Shown: positions 9,333-19,767 of the stretch, piece after piece
Numbering within the stretch: position 1 is the stretch's first letter
Layout of the letters: each line of letters begins with the position of its first letter
Assembly: GCA_036939975.1 (NCBI GenBank)
Contig: JALLPB010000059.1
Span: 1 to 29,277 of the forward strand
DNA: 29,277 bases
Direction: 5' to 3'
Origin: Cyclostephanos tholiformis
Taxonomy: Eukaryota > Bacillariophyta > Thalassiosirophyceae > Thalassiosirales > Thalassiosiraceae
Program-made: the position numbers and the translations under genes
Notes under the pieces: model-generated
What the model saw: the letters and a program-made list of their open reading frames with translations, nothing else
Told to the model about the DNA's origin: nothing
The model's database searches: none

Positions 9333-9680
9333 TAATGATGAATATGGAATATTATCAAGGGAAAGGCGTTTTGGGGGGCATACACTCGAGTTCACTGTTG
9401 GGGCGGTGGGGCGTGGCGTGGGAGAGGGGGGGGCGTTGGTTGGGGTTTGCATTCAGAGTTTTATTTTACACCGAGAGGGAAATATAGTATAATGGTGATT
9501 TCCTGGCATTGACTACGTCATTGAATAATGACACTTTTTAGTATTCAGAGAGGAAGTAATACTACGATATTGAAGGAAATAGTATTTTTGGGGGAGTGTA
9601 CACCCAATGGGTCTAATCTTTACATTGGTGCATCCGAATTATTTCTTTTTATATTACTACTGTGTTGTCGTAGGATTTGC

Positions 9681-11371
9681 TCAGTTGTACACCATATACT
9701 ATTGTTCACAGTTGGCAGGGATTCCGATAAGAAACAGGGATAATGCGCACCATTGTTAAAACAAAATGAGATGCAAACCCAACCAAAAAAAAAGACAGAA
9801 TTCATCTGGTCACTCACCTTCGGGGTGGAGCTGAACTTCTTATATCCCTTGACGACCTTATTCACGCTGTCGAGGAAATCCTTTTCGCTAACGCTCTTCC
9901 TCCTTGCCCGGATGGCGAACATTCCCGCCTCCGTGCACACGCTGTGGAGCTCGGCGCCGGTGGTGCTGGGACACAGTCGCGCGATCAACTCGAATCGGAT
10001 GTCGCGATCGCAGTTCATCCTCTTCGAGTGTATCTTGAGGATGTGTCCACGTCCCTCGAGGTCTGGCAAACCGAATTCCACCTTGCGATCCAACCTACCC
10101 GGTCGAAGAAGCGCTGGATCTAGCGTGTCCGGTCGATTCGTGGCCATCAGGACCTTGATGTTGCCACGCGCGTCGAATCCGTCGAGCTCAGTGACGATTT
10201 GTAGCATCGTGCGCTGGACCTCGTTGTCGCTGCCGTTGTCGTCGCCGCCGGAACGAGCACCGCCAATGGCATCGACCTCGTCGAAGAAGATTATGCATGC
10301 GCGCTTGGATCGGGCCATGGTGAAGAGCTCACGTACCATGCGCGCTCCCTCCCCCACGTACTTCTGCACAAGCTCGGAGCCGATTACGCGGATGAAGCAC
10401 GCGTCGGTGCGGTTGGCCACTGCTCGGGCGGCGAGGGTTTTACCTGGTGTGGCATGGAGAGGGAGAGAGAGAGAGAGAAAAAGAAAGGAAGAGGGAGATA
10501 GCGCGATAGAGAGAGGGGGGGGGTTCGAAGGTTGGCAAAAGTAATGAAACGATAGAGATGAAAGGGGAGGGGCGTGTGGGGGGGGGGAGACAACGCGAAA
10601 TCGAATGCTCTCACCAGTTCCGGGAGGACCGTATAGCAAAACTCCCTTGGGTGGTTCGATGCCTAATGCCACGAATCGCTCGGGATGCAATAGAGGCGTC
10701 TCCAACACCTCCCTAAGCTTCTCCATGGCGTCCTTCGCACCGCCAACGTCGTCGTAAGTGACGTCAGGCTTGTCCTCGACCGTCATCAACGATACGGTCG
10801 GATCGATCTTGGGCGGCAATGGTATCTGTATGGAATATTTCGCACGATCGACACCCACTCGCATCCCCTCCTCTATGTCGGTCGGTGCGACCTTCTCCCC
10901 GAGCCCGACGACGAACTTGGCGATCTGCTTCACGTTGATCACGTACTTGTTCCCCGCGAGGGTGGCGCTTGGGTTGTTGTTGTCCCTCCCCCCCCCGGCG
11001 GCGCTAGCCCCCCCTCCTCCTCTTCCAACACCATTCTCCCGCCCCCCCCCCTCCGTCTCCCCTGCGATGATCTTGGTACACCTCGCGACCTGCAGAGGCG
11101 CCTCCTCCTGCATCATCTGCTTATCCCCCACGAGGTCCCACTGGCTCGGCTGGCTCAATCCCGTATCGCTCTCCTTGATCCCGATCAGATCCTTCACTGT
11201 CTGCTGATGGCGCTTGATCTCGTCCTCGATCTCCTTGATCGGGACGCTGTAGGGACCGAGGCCGTAGGATTTGAGGAGGGCGATGTCCTCCGAGTCGAGG
11301 GGGGGGGGGGCATCGGACTTGTCATCGGAATCGTCATTGACGTTGCGCGTTTGGCACTCGCCGGAGCTCAT
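9681..11371 (-). CDS. RPT1: 26S proteasome regulatory ATPase RPT1 (PSMC2), three exons
   Basis: Exons 11371-10615, 10443-9818 and 9698-9681; 466 residues. It is a subunit of the hexameric AAA+ ring that unfolds ubiquitinated substrates and threads them into the 20S core. The N-terminus ([13 protein letters not shown], coiled coil) is followed by [18 protein letters not shown] text, an OB domain ([16 protein letters not shown]) and the AAA domain. Walker A GPPGTGKT lies at about residues 248-255, Walker B IIFFDEVD at 303-310, then [22 protein letters not shown]. Intron 1 (10444-10614, 171 bp) splits the last Gly codon of Walker A and contains no stop. Intron 2 (9699-9817) separates an 18-nt exon encoding YMVYN and the TGA stop, which matches the family's usual aromatic C-terminus. 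A ~35-residue Gly/Asn-rich insert before the OB strand KYVINVKQ makes it longer than the usual ~433. Confidence 0.95.
10444..10614 (-). other. RPT1 intron 1 inside the Walker A codon, frame-neutral
   Basis: The donor is GTGAGA and the acceptor CACACCAG. The length of 171 bp is divisible by three, and no stop occurs in the host frame, so unspliced RNA would encode an in-frame insertion of 57 residues within the P-loop. The intron is rich in CT on the sense strand (GA on the plus strand, 10455-10500). Confidence 0.85.
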
Positions 11372-11948
11372 CTTCGCCCTGATATATTCTGCTTCGATTG
11401 CGTTCGTTTTCTTTTGTTCGCCCGGCCGGGGCGGTGGAGATGAGTGTATCTTACTTTCAATACGATGGAAGTGGACCTACCTACGCGTTGGGGTCGATGT
11501 TGTCCTATGATATGCTACGTCGAGAGAGAGGTTTTCTCTCAAGACACAGTCATGTTCTTGGCGGTTCGGAAGGAATCAGCCGTCACGTGCAGTTTATGAA
11601 AGCTGTCACGTGTGATAGGTGGAGTAAATAGCACTATGATAGAGAGAGAGTGTTTCCGCGATGAAAAAAGTCCGTTATGACTCACCACGTAGGACCATGT
11701 ACGGGGCTATTACAGACATCGAGGTATCTCTAAAATAGTTTTGTGTGTGGGAAGACTTACGGCGACGACTGAATCCAACTTCCCAGTGGCGGACGACGAC
11801 GACCCCGAGGCGGCGGTAATTACATCCCGCGCGTCCAAAGACGGAGATAGGCGCGACCCATCGTCCACCGCCGCCATCGCGACGACGACGACTGGAGACG
11901 ATCACGGTCAACATCATACGTCGTCGTCGTCGTGGCGTCCCCGGCACG
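11372..11948. promoter_or_regulatory. Divergent intergenic region, RPT1 / CENP-V-like
   Basis: This 577-bp gap separates the RPT1 start codon (minus strand) from the CENP-V-like start codon (plus strand), so it must hold both promoters or one bidirectional promoter. No obvious TATA box or other element could be assigned. A short AG repeat lies at about 11641-11651. No further gene is seen. Confidence 0.5.
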
Positions 11949-12689
11949 ATGGTTGGTGTCCCATCCACCCAAAGGACCGTCGATGGCATCGTCGTGGCGG
12001 TAGCCATCGTCGGCCTATCGGCGATATTCGCGCGATGGTGGCGGATGACCGACGACATAGACGGTGGCCTTTGCGGCGGCGACGACCACGATAGTCCGCC
12101 GCTCGTTTCGTCGCCGTCTTCCACTCGCGCCGCATCGTTGTCGCCGTCGTCCGGGGAGGGATGGGATAGCAGGCGCAGTAGGAGGAGGAGGAGGGACAAT
12201 GCAGCGATGATAATAATGCGCGGCTGGATTCCGTGGTGGTGGCCCGTGATCGCGATGCGGAGGTGGAATGAGCGTAATAATAATAACAGGATATCCGAGA
12301 ATAATAATAATGAGCGCAAAATAGCGCACGACGATGGGCAGGTGCTGGGGAGCGAAGATTCAGCGAACGGCAACGACAAAGTCGACGTCGACGACGATGG
12401 GATGGATTTGCATCAAGGCTCGTGTCATTGCGGTTCGATCAAGTTCGTGGTGAGTCGGACTTATTTTCATGTGTATGGATATTAGACTAGCGCCTCCTGT
12501 CGTGTGTTGATATTTCTATAATACAATATCCGCAGTTACGAGGACCGCGGTGCCTCCGAGCGGTCGACTCGCCGGGTAAAATAAGGTATCCCCACATTAT
12601 CATATCCGCCGGTATGTTTCAATTGATCTCGGGGGGGGATAGGATGCGATTTTACTACGACGACATCATAGGTGCCGCCGACGATGACC

Positions 12690-12720
<31 letters not shown>

Positions 12721-13621
12721 TGAGTTCTCCGATCGCGCCGGCGAGGGGAGGCGGAACGATGACGACGCCGCCGCCAATCAGGCGTTGGGCGCGCATGGCT
12801 TTTGTGAAAATTGTGGCGTTCATGTATTCCATGCCGATCGGTCCTCGGGAAATTTGGAGGTCAACGCGAATTGCCTGGACGGAGGGATGGTGGTGGGGGC
12901 GAGGCCTGCTCGCGGGGAACAAAGCGCGTCCTCGTCGGCCGTCTCTTATGTTAACAATAGCAGCAATAACGCGACGGTAGCCCAGTTGCGACAATCGCAG
13001 CCGGGCACGGGCGATGTCGGCGAGATCGCTGGCGTGTCTGCAATTGAAATTACCGCTTCCGAGAAAACGTCGTTCTTGGGTGGGAGCGCATGCCTCCCGA
13101 ACCGCCTGGATTACAGTTGTCTCGACAATCCCGTGTCAAGAAAGGAGTCGTTGTCCTCCGAACCGACGCAACCGGAATCGTATTCCACTGCCATAATGAT
13201 GGCGGAGGGTGACGATTCCTCATTGGGATCCTCCCTCTCCGTCATCACGGGCGCGTATTTTATATCGCACCACTCGTCGCACATCAGCGTCGAGTCTGGC
13301 TCGGCCTCCGCGCACGCGCATGATAGACCCGATAGGGCGGGTGGTCGACCGCCCTCACACCCGCCACCATCATCGAGGATCACGTCCTCTGATCGTTCGG
13401 TGAGGACGCTGCCTCCACGGCTGGGTGAACAGCGATCGAGGTATTGCCCCGGGGGGGGGTCAGTCGGAGGCAGTATCATCGGCAGCGGCTGGTCGGTGGC
13501 ATCCAACGAATCAAACGATTTGGATGGAAGCGATATGGAGCAGACTGCAATTACACCAAGGATGAGGGACCAGATGAAGAAATACCTCGGGCGACATATC
13601 AATCCCATTCAAGAAGATTGA
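11949..13621 (+). CDS. CENP-V / GFA-domain (Mss4-fold) protein with membrane anchor and long disordered tail, two exons
   Basis: Join 11949-12449 with 12536-13621; 528 residues. ATG 11949 is the first ATG after an in-frame TAA near 11817. Residues about 12-32 form a hydrophobic helix (DGIVVAVAIVGLSAIFARWW), then about 115 polar residues. The GFA/CENP-V domain begins with SCHCGSIKFV at the end of exon 1. It continues in exon 2 with HIIISAGMFQLISG and FCENCGVHVFHADR (Cys 257 and 260), and ends NANCLDG (Cys 280). The family binds zinc through CxC and CxxC pairs in an Mss4-like fold. The second CxxC pair expected after the first beta strand is reduced to one Cys (RGPRCLRAVD), so one metal site may be lost. 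A Ser/Asp-rich loop interrupts the domain, and about 240 disordered residues follow. Specific function is unknown; the glutathione-dependent enzyme name of the family is not a safe assignment. Confidence 0.78.
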
Positions 13622-14089
13622 GGGGGACGGCTTTCGAATCTTGAATCGACGAGAGCGTGTATATTGGTACATTTTGGCTGGTGGTGCAGTCACCCCTCCC
13701 CAGCTTCTGTGTGGATGATTCGTAAGGTCTCAAGTGGCCATCTCCCCGTGATGGCTTGACCATGCATGGGGATGAGACATAAACGTTATGCAAGCGCGCG
13801 ACGCAGAATTAATTCTCGTGGGACGTAATACTATTATGCGTGATCCAGTTCCAGTTAGATCTGCACAAATAGCGTGTCTACACGTTAATCATGCACAGAG
13901 TAGAAACCTCAACTGACAGGTTTAGTTTATGTCGACAAACGACTACTCCTATGAAACATAACTATCGTGCCTCGCCAGCGTACGATCTGTTTGCTGTTCA
14001 GAGCTGACGGATTCGGCTTAATAGATATTTGTAAGCAAGTTGCCGTACTATAAAAGGGGATGAAAATTCAACTTTACTTCATCATCACT
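13622..14089. other. Convergent intergenic region, CENP-V-like / CTP protease
   Basis: 468 bp of DNA between the two stop codons. It must contain both 3' untranslated regions and polyadenylation signals. No RNA gene or repeat was recognised. Confidence 0.6.
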
Positions 14090-15715
14090 CTAACTCTTTC
14101 CCGCGAATGAAAATGCCTCCTTCGGCAGACAAGATAAGGCATCCTCCTTCCCGCAATCGACGCTCGCCTTTAAGTCTACGGGTATTCCCTGCTTATTTAT
14201 GTCGTGATGGTCGGGCGTTTCGTACCTGGCGATCGTCACCGCCACCCCCCCGTTGTCACCCCCCTCCAGCTGACGTATCGTCTGCACTATGCCCTTACCG
14301 AAGGTCTGCTCCCCCGCCACGACCGCGCGCTTGTTCTCCTTCAACGCCGCCGTCATCACCTCGGCGGCGCTCGCGGTATTCCGATCGACGAGTAGCACGA
14401 GCGGCGTATCAAGGTCGATCCCGTCGGCCAACGTGCACTGCGCGTCAACGATGCCGTTCTTGTTCACAACGTACACCACCGCCCTGTTCGACTCGAGGAA
14501 GAGGGATGCGGTATCGACCCCGCCGGGTAACAATCCGCCGGGATTACCCCGCAAGTCCAGTACGATGTTCGCCGCGCCCTTCTTCTTTAGACCTTCGATT
14601 TCAGCCCTAACGGCGTCGGACGTCGTGCCCGAGAAGTTCTTTATCCGCACGACGCCCACCTTACCCGATACTCCGGCCTTTTCGCCGATGTATCCCCGAA
14701 CGGACGTGATCTTGATAGGTTCCCTAGTCAGTATGAAGTCCAACACCCTCCCATCCCGTTCCACGACGACGCCGACCTTGCTACCCTCGGGCCCACGCAC
14801 GACCGACGCCACGTCGTCCGGAGTCGCGCTGCCATCGTCGAAACGAACGCCGTCGACCTCCACGAAGACGTCTCCTGGACGCAACCCGCCCCTCATGGCC
14901 GGACCCGATGGCTCGACGTCCGACGCGACGACCCTCGAATTCGTCCCGTCCCCCCCAATAGTGGCAAGTTCGACGCCGACGCCGTACAGGTTCCCGGTGG
15001 CCGCGTTCACTATGCTATCGTACTTCGCGGGGGGGAGGTACCTCGTGTACCTGTCCCCGAGCGTGGCGAGCATCCTCTCGACCTCGCCGCGCGCCTCCTC
15101 CATGGAATCGTACTTCCTATGCAATACCGCGTCCTGACGCATTTGGAACCAATCTTGATGATTGAACGTCCTGTCGATGTAAACGTTGTCGACGGTACGC
15201 CACGCCTCGGCGACGAGACGCTGCTCGGGGGTGAAGGAGGCGTAATCGGATGCGTATGCCGCCGGGGATGGTAGGACGATCAACGATTGGACGACGACGA
15301 TGACGAGCAGGATGAGGGGGAGGACGACGGACGGGGGCGACGGCCGTGACGGTGGGGGCGATGATACGCGCTGGGGGGGGGTGCCACGGGACGGGTACGA
15401 CGCCCCCCTCCTCCCCACGAACCCCACGGAATCGAATCTCGTCCGATCGCGGTCGACGTGGGGGTAGGCGCGGATGCCCGTCTTGGCGGTCCTACGAGGT
15501 TGCGCGGGGCGATCCGTCGTCGCCCTCCTCGAAAACGACGAAGACGACGACGACGACGACGACGACGTGGAGGGACCGCCAACGTGGACGAATCCATGCG
15601 CCACGCACGGGCGCGAATAGACATTATTGATTTGTAACGATGCGATGATAAGGGCGGTGATGATCGGCCCCCACCTGACCGACGGGGGGACGGGAGAACG
15701 ATTCGAAGTCGACAT
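14090..15715 (-). CDS. ctpA: Carboxyl-terminal processing protease (S41A), plastid thylakoid lumen, D1-processing type
   Basis: Single exon, 541 residues. CtpA trims the C-terminal extension of the photosystem II D1 precursor in the thylakoid lumen, which is needed to assemble the Mn cluster. An N-terminal hydrophobic signal (PIITALIIASLQI), a Ser/Arg-rich transit region, and a second hydrophobic helix (residues about 129-149) ending AAYASDYASF fit a bipartite presequence plus thylakoid transfer signal. The mature part has an N-terminal helical region (SFTPEQRLVAEAWRTVDNVY), a PDZ domain (about 230-325: YGVGVEL, GGLRPGDVFVEVDG) and the S41 core: LDLRGNPGGLL, catalytic Ser449 in RNTASAAEV and Lys474 in TFGKG. 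All expected catalytic residues are present. Only 173 bp separate its start from the divergent acyltransferase-like gene. A (GAC)n tract at 15540-15567 encodes a poly-Ser run in the transit region. Confidence 0.93.
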   Translation of the reverse strand: MSTSNRSPVPPSVRWGPIITALIIASLQINNVYSRPCVAHGFVHVGGPSTSSSSSSSSSSFSRRATTDRPAQPRRTAKTGIRAYPHVDRDRTRFDSVGFVGRRGASYPSRGTPPQRVSSPPPSRPSPPSVVLPLILLVIVVVQSLIVLPSPAAYASDYASFTPEQRLVAEAWRTVDNVYIDRTFNHQDWFQMRQDAVLHRKYDSMEEARGEVERMLATLGDRYTRYLPPAKYDSIVNAATGNLYGVGVELATIGGDGTNSRVVASDVEPSGPAMRGGLRPGDVFVEVDGVRFDDGSATPDDVASVVRGPEGSKVGVVVERDGRVLDFILTREPIKITSVRGYIGEKAGVSGKVGVVRIKNFSGTTSDAVRAEIEGLKKKGAANIVLDLRGNPGGLLPGGVDTASLFLESNRAVVYVVNKNGIVDAQCTLADGIDLDTPLVLLVDRNTASAAEVMTAALKENKRAVVAGEQTFGKGIVQTIRQLEGGDNGGVAVTIARYETPDHHDINKQGIPVDLKASVDCGKEDALSCLPKEAFSFAGKS

Positions 15716-15888
15716 GGCTTTTTATGCTGTGTTATGAATAATAATTTTTGGAATTTATTTCGGGGGTTTTAGAGGGGAGAAATATTTTTGCCCCCCCCCC
15801 CCCCAAAGCCAGATTACATTATTTTTATTTTCCGTTTTTTGTTTCATCGCTTCCAGCGGTCTCAATTGTACCATGGCGCCGTAGTAAA
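15716..15888. promoter_or_regulatory. Short bidirectional promoter region, CTP protease / acyltransferase-like
   Basis: Only 173 bp lie between the two divergent start codons. It contains a run of 15 C (about 15790-15804) next to a T-rich stretch. No further element could be assigned. Confidence 0.5.
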
Positions 15889-18035
15889 ATGCTTCATGCA
15901 AGGAGAATTTCGGCCTCGCTCGCCGCCCCCTCGTGGTGGCGCCGTCGAGCGGAATGCCTCATGCGACGCCGACCACGATCATCGTCGTCGTCTTCATCGT
16001 CGTCGTCGAGCGGGATTGGCGAACGTCGTAGTAGGAGGGCGGGTCGGATATTCCTCTCCACCTCGGTCGTCAGTGGCTTTCGCGTCCCCCTGACGCTCGC
16101 TGACGTCCACCTGCGTCATGAGCATCTCCCCTTCCTTTACGTATTCCGATCGAATCTCGATCCCGATAGGTTGATATCGTCGTTAAGCGAGGTTTTGCGA
16201 CGGTATCCGATGGGAGCCACGGTCGTCGGCCTATCGCCTCCCCCCGAGAACGATGGGGGGTTGTGGGGGGCCGGGGGGGTATGTGATATCGTCTCGCCCG
16301 CGCTCGTATGCGATGCCGGGAATACGGTGCCGGTGTCGTTCGACTCCATCGACGTGACCCTAGATCAGTGGCGCGGGGGCATGCAACGACGCGGATGGAC
16401 GAGGAGGGGAGGGGAAGGGGAAGGGGATGTGGGTTGTGGTTGTGGTGATGGCGGGAAAATGATGCAGCACGAGGGATGGCACGGCGGGGGTGGTCCGCCG
16501 ACCATATCCACCCTCTTCGACGACCTTTCCCCGCGCAGGTGGGATCGGGAGGAGTTGGGGGGGGGCATGGGAGAGGGAGGAGGACGGAGGGACGACGATT
16601 ATAGGGTAGGTCACGTCGTTAACGACGAGGACGTCGTCTCGACGGTACGCATCACCTATTTCAGCGGATTCGGTACCGCCGTGGGGATCAATATCTCCCA
16701 CCTCCTCGGCGATGCTAGTAGCTGCTTTCGTATCTGCCAGGTGAGTTCATCTTTCGCGAAAGATAACGACGTATCGTAGTGTTGCACGCCGCGCGTATTT
16801 TGCGCGATTTGTGCCGCCTAAACGGGGGGCATGGGGAGGGGGGGGGGTGGGGAAAGCATTTACTCCATGGCGTAACAATCAACCATTCAACACGTTCCCC
16901 TAAAAATAAACGGCAGGTTTGGGGAAGGGCGATGAGGTGTCTTGACCATCCCCTCGGTGCATCGAATGCACGGGCCTATGCGACTCTCACGGGGATGGCA
17001 ACGCCGGAAACTGCATCGCTCCTCCACGATCTGGGTGGCGGTAGTTCGAACGATCGAGGAACGAGAAAAATAGTGCTCCCCCCCCCGCGCGGTATCCTGT
17101 CGTCATTTTTCGATGATTACATCATCGGCGATGGAACATCAGACAGTGTCATCGTCGCAATAGAGGAAGCGACGATGACGAGACGAAGTAGTGATAACGA
17201 AATGGACCAGAACAACAACACCTCACATCGTGACGAATTCAGCCACGAATATGTCATATTGGATTATTCGCCAGAATTGCTAACTGCGATGAAGGCCTAT
17301 GGAATGGATGATTGTAGGAAGAGGACGATGCATCCCGACGAAGGTGCCCCTCCATCGGCGACCGCACGTTTACCCCCATCGACGATGCCATTCGTGTCCA
17401 CGAACGACATGATCTCCGCGATGGGGTGGATGATCAAGCGTCGGACTGCGGAACGGATGGAATGGAACCTGAGCACGGTGGTGAATTTACGCAGCAGGGG
17501 TGGGATAGATGGCTTCGGTAATTTGGACGATCCGACCATTGGCATCGGAGTCTTCGGGAACGCCCTCACGAGCGTTGTGGCCGAGCTCCCCCCGTCCAAC
17601 GGGGAGGATATTACCATGGCAGAGGTATCCGATGCCGCAAATGCCATTCGCGAATCGCTGACGAGATTCATGGCGGATATACATGATCGACGGGCACTAT
17701 CCCTCCTTGAAAATGCGACCCAGACGCCGGATCAGGGACGTTGCTTCTCCACCACGAGTTGGAGGCAATTTTCGATATGGGACATTAGTTTCGGCGACGA
17801 TGATGTCGACGAGGGGAAGGAAAGTTCGGCGGCGGGACTACTTGATGACTTTTATGGCAGGCCGTCGTATCCCCTTCCGGTGGGCGACACCTATTCCTCC
17901 GTGGCCGTCCCCAGCCGTGGCGGCGGCTGTACTTATAAATTGCTCGCACCATCGAGGCGAGTGCAATCGATTTTGACCCTACACAGGGAAATTTCCGCGC
18001 AATTCCTCGAGTGGGCAGGGATGAGCGCACCGTAA
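15889..18035 (+). CDS. BAHD/HXXXD-type acyltransferase-like protein, two exons
   Basis: Join 15889-16740 with 16917-18035; 656 residues. The ATG at 15889 is the first in frame and begins an Arg/Ser-rich leader that could be a mitochondrial or plastid presequence. Exon 1 contains VPLTLADVHLRHEHLPFLYVF (typical of BAHD N-terminal strands) and ends just after the catalytic H271-LLG-D275 motif. A GTGAGT donor and CGGCAG acceptor bound the 176-bp intron. Exon 2 has STNDMISAMGWMIKRR, NLRSRGG and the pair SW (17758) with SFGDD (residues 575-579), in the place of the BAHD DFGWG motif. BAHD enzymes move acyl groups from CoA to alcohols or amines. The catalytic His is kept while DFGWG is altered, so activity is likely but substrate is unknown. 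Two Gly/Asp-rich insertions lengthen it beyond the usual ~450. Confidence 0.75.
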
Positions 18036-18481
18036 ATTTTGCCTCCTCCCTCTCGGGGCAACTCGTTGGTATCCAATCAGCAATGAGGGCCATGTTATCA
18101 GTTGATAACTAGTAATGCGCTCGTAGTAGGATGGACCATAAATAAGTATCATGTCTAATGATGAGTATTAAATACAGTATCGGAATCGGTGCATCATCGA
18201 ATTGCGAAGGCGGCACATGGCGAAGCCAATTTTGTCACCCGGAAAGTATGTTGATTATTAGCGGTCCGGTTGGACAAATAATGTCTCGTCGCTTTCCGAG
18301 GGACCACCTACTATAATATATGATCCTTGACCCCATCATGGAATTAGTTGCCGATGGATGAAGGGCCGACACTAGGTACCGGCAATATTGAATACAGCTC
18401 CTAAAGATCACAAGAGATCGATTCCCTAGTAGGATTAATGGCGTCCGATGGAGTAATCCACGTGTGTTTAAATAATATATT
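18036..18481. other. Convergent intergenic region, acyltransferase-like / RPL8
   Basis: 446 bp between the two stop codons. A small perfect hairpin, gttatca-gt-tgataac, lies at 18094-18109, about 60 bp after the acyltransferase-like stop. No RNA gene was recognised. Confidence 0.55.
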
Positions 18482-19767
18482 TTAATCCTTATCCTGGCCG
18501 AGCTTCTTCACCCCGCGAAGACGGCCGGTCCTCCTGGCGCCGATCAGCCCGACCTTGCGACCCGCCGGGGCCATCCTGCTAACGGTCGAAGGCCGACCGA
18601 TGTGCTGGTGATTACCGCCGCCGAATGGATGCTCGACGGGGTTCTTGGCCACGCCCCTGATCTTCGGCCAGCAATTGCGCTTCACGGCGTACTTGTGGTA
18701 GGCCCGACCGGCCTTGAGGAGGGGCTTGTCGGTGCGGCCGCCCCCGGCCACGACTCCCACCTGCGCGCGCACGCCGGAGGCGACGGTCTTCTTCCCCCCC
18801 GAGGGCAGTCGCAGGCGCGTCGTGCCCTTGTCCTCGTCGTGGGATATGACCACCGCGAAGCAACCGGAACCGCGGGCGAAGGCGCCCCGATCGCCCACGC
18901 GCGCCTCGACGTTGCAGACGATGGTCCCCTCCGGGACCTGTTTCAGGGGCAGGACGTTGCCCATCGTCAACGCCGCCTTCTTCCCGCAGTACACGAACTG
19001 GCCGGTGTACATCCCCTCGGTCGCGACCATGAGCTCGGTATCGCGCTTGTAGCGGTAGGCGTTGAGGAATTGGATCTTGGCCACGGGCGCGCCTCGGCCG
19101 GGATCGTGGAGTATCTCCTTGACGACGCCGCGGACGTAACCGCGTCGCTCGGCGTAATCGATGGATCGGAGCTTAACGGCCCCCTTGCGGGTGCGAACGT
19201 GGGCCTTGAAGACGGGGGACTTGCCCTTCCTTTGCGCCTGTTATTATTTTCGTAGTGAAACCCCGGTGGTGGGAGGTGGGGGTCATGCATTATCCATTTT
19301 TTCCCCCGAGGAGGGTGAGGGTGGGGGGGGGGGGGGGAAAAAGTGGCATCCAATCGCGGTTTTTCGGGGAGGGCGACCCGAGGGGGGACCGTTCGCCCGA
19401 GGCAACCACGTCACATCATAACATCGGATGATCGGGTTGGTGCGATCATGATGTTGTCGTATCACCATCGCGGAGGGACATCATCGATTCACGGAACGAT
19501 GAGGACGGTACGGCGATGATTCGCGTGCGCGTTATTCGAGTGAAGGCCATGGGAATGTAGTCGCGGAAGGGTAAAAGTGAAGGAGGAAGACAGAGACTAT
19601 TTGACGTTAGTACTCTTCTGCCTCGACGGATATTAAATCATGGATATTGTGAACGGCAGCATCCGCGGCGACACCGCCGCGACAACACGTCGAGTACTAG
19701 TTGGTTAAGGACTAAATCATTCGGGCAAAAGACCCTTATGGTGACTTACCTGAACGTATTTTCCCAT
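18482..19767 (-). CDS. RPL8: Cytosolic 60S ribosomal protein uL2 (RPL8), two exons
   Basis: Join of 19767-19750 and 19237-18482; 257 residues, the usual length of eukaryotic RPL8. The 18-nt first exon encodes MGKYVQ and is followed by GTAAGT. The acceptor ACAG at 19238 leads directly into [20 protein letters not shown]. The protein carries the family landmarks [63 protein letters not shown] and the [14 protein letters not shown] loop near the peptidyl transferase centre. uL2 is an essential large-subunit protein that supports subunit joining and the catalytic centre. The 512-bp intron after codon 6 holds a 15-base G run (19323-19337). An intron directly behind the start codon is common in ribosomal protein genes and often aids expression. 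Confidence 0.96.

Noticed and set aside
9753..10544. 263-codon open frame antisense to RPT1
   Set aside because: It lies entirely over RPT1 exon 2 and intron 1. The conserved AAA+ motifs are on the other strand.
14289..15137. 282-codon open frame antisense to the CTP protease
   Set aside because: It is the complement of a strongly conserved GC-rich coding region. The Ser/Thr/Pro-rich translation shows no family features.
15748..15888. N-terminal extension of the acyltransferase-like protein from 15748
   Set aside because: The frame is open there, but the codon at 15748 is TTG and the region is the 173-bp divergent promoter. The first ATG is at 15889.
18094..18109. Hairpin after the acyltransferase-like stop as a bacterial-type terminator
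   Set aside because: The host is eukaryotic with spliced genes; a 7-bp stem without a T run has no such role here.
18602..19255. 217-codon open frame antisense to RPL8
   Set aside because: Shadow of a highly conserved ribosomal protein gene.
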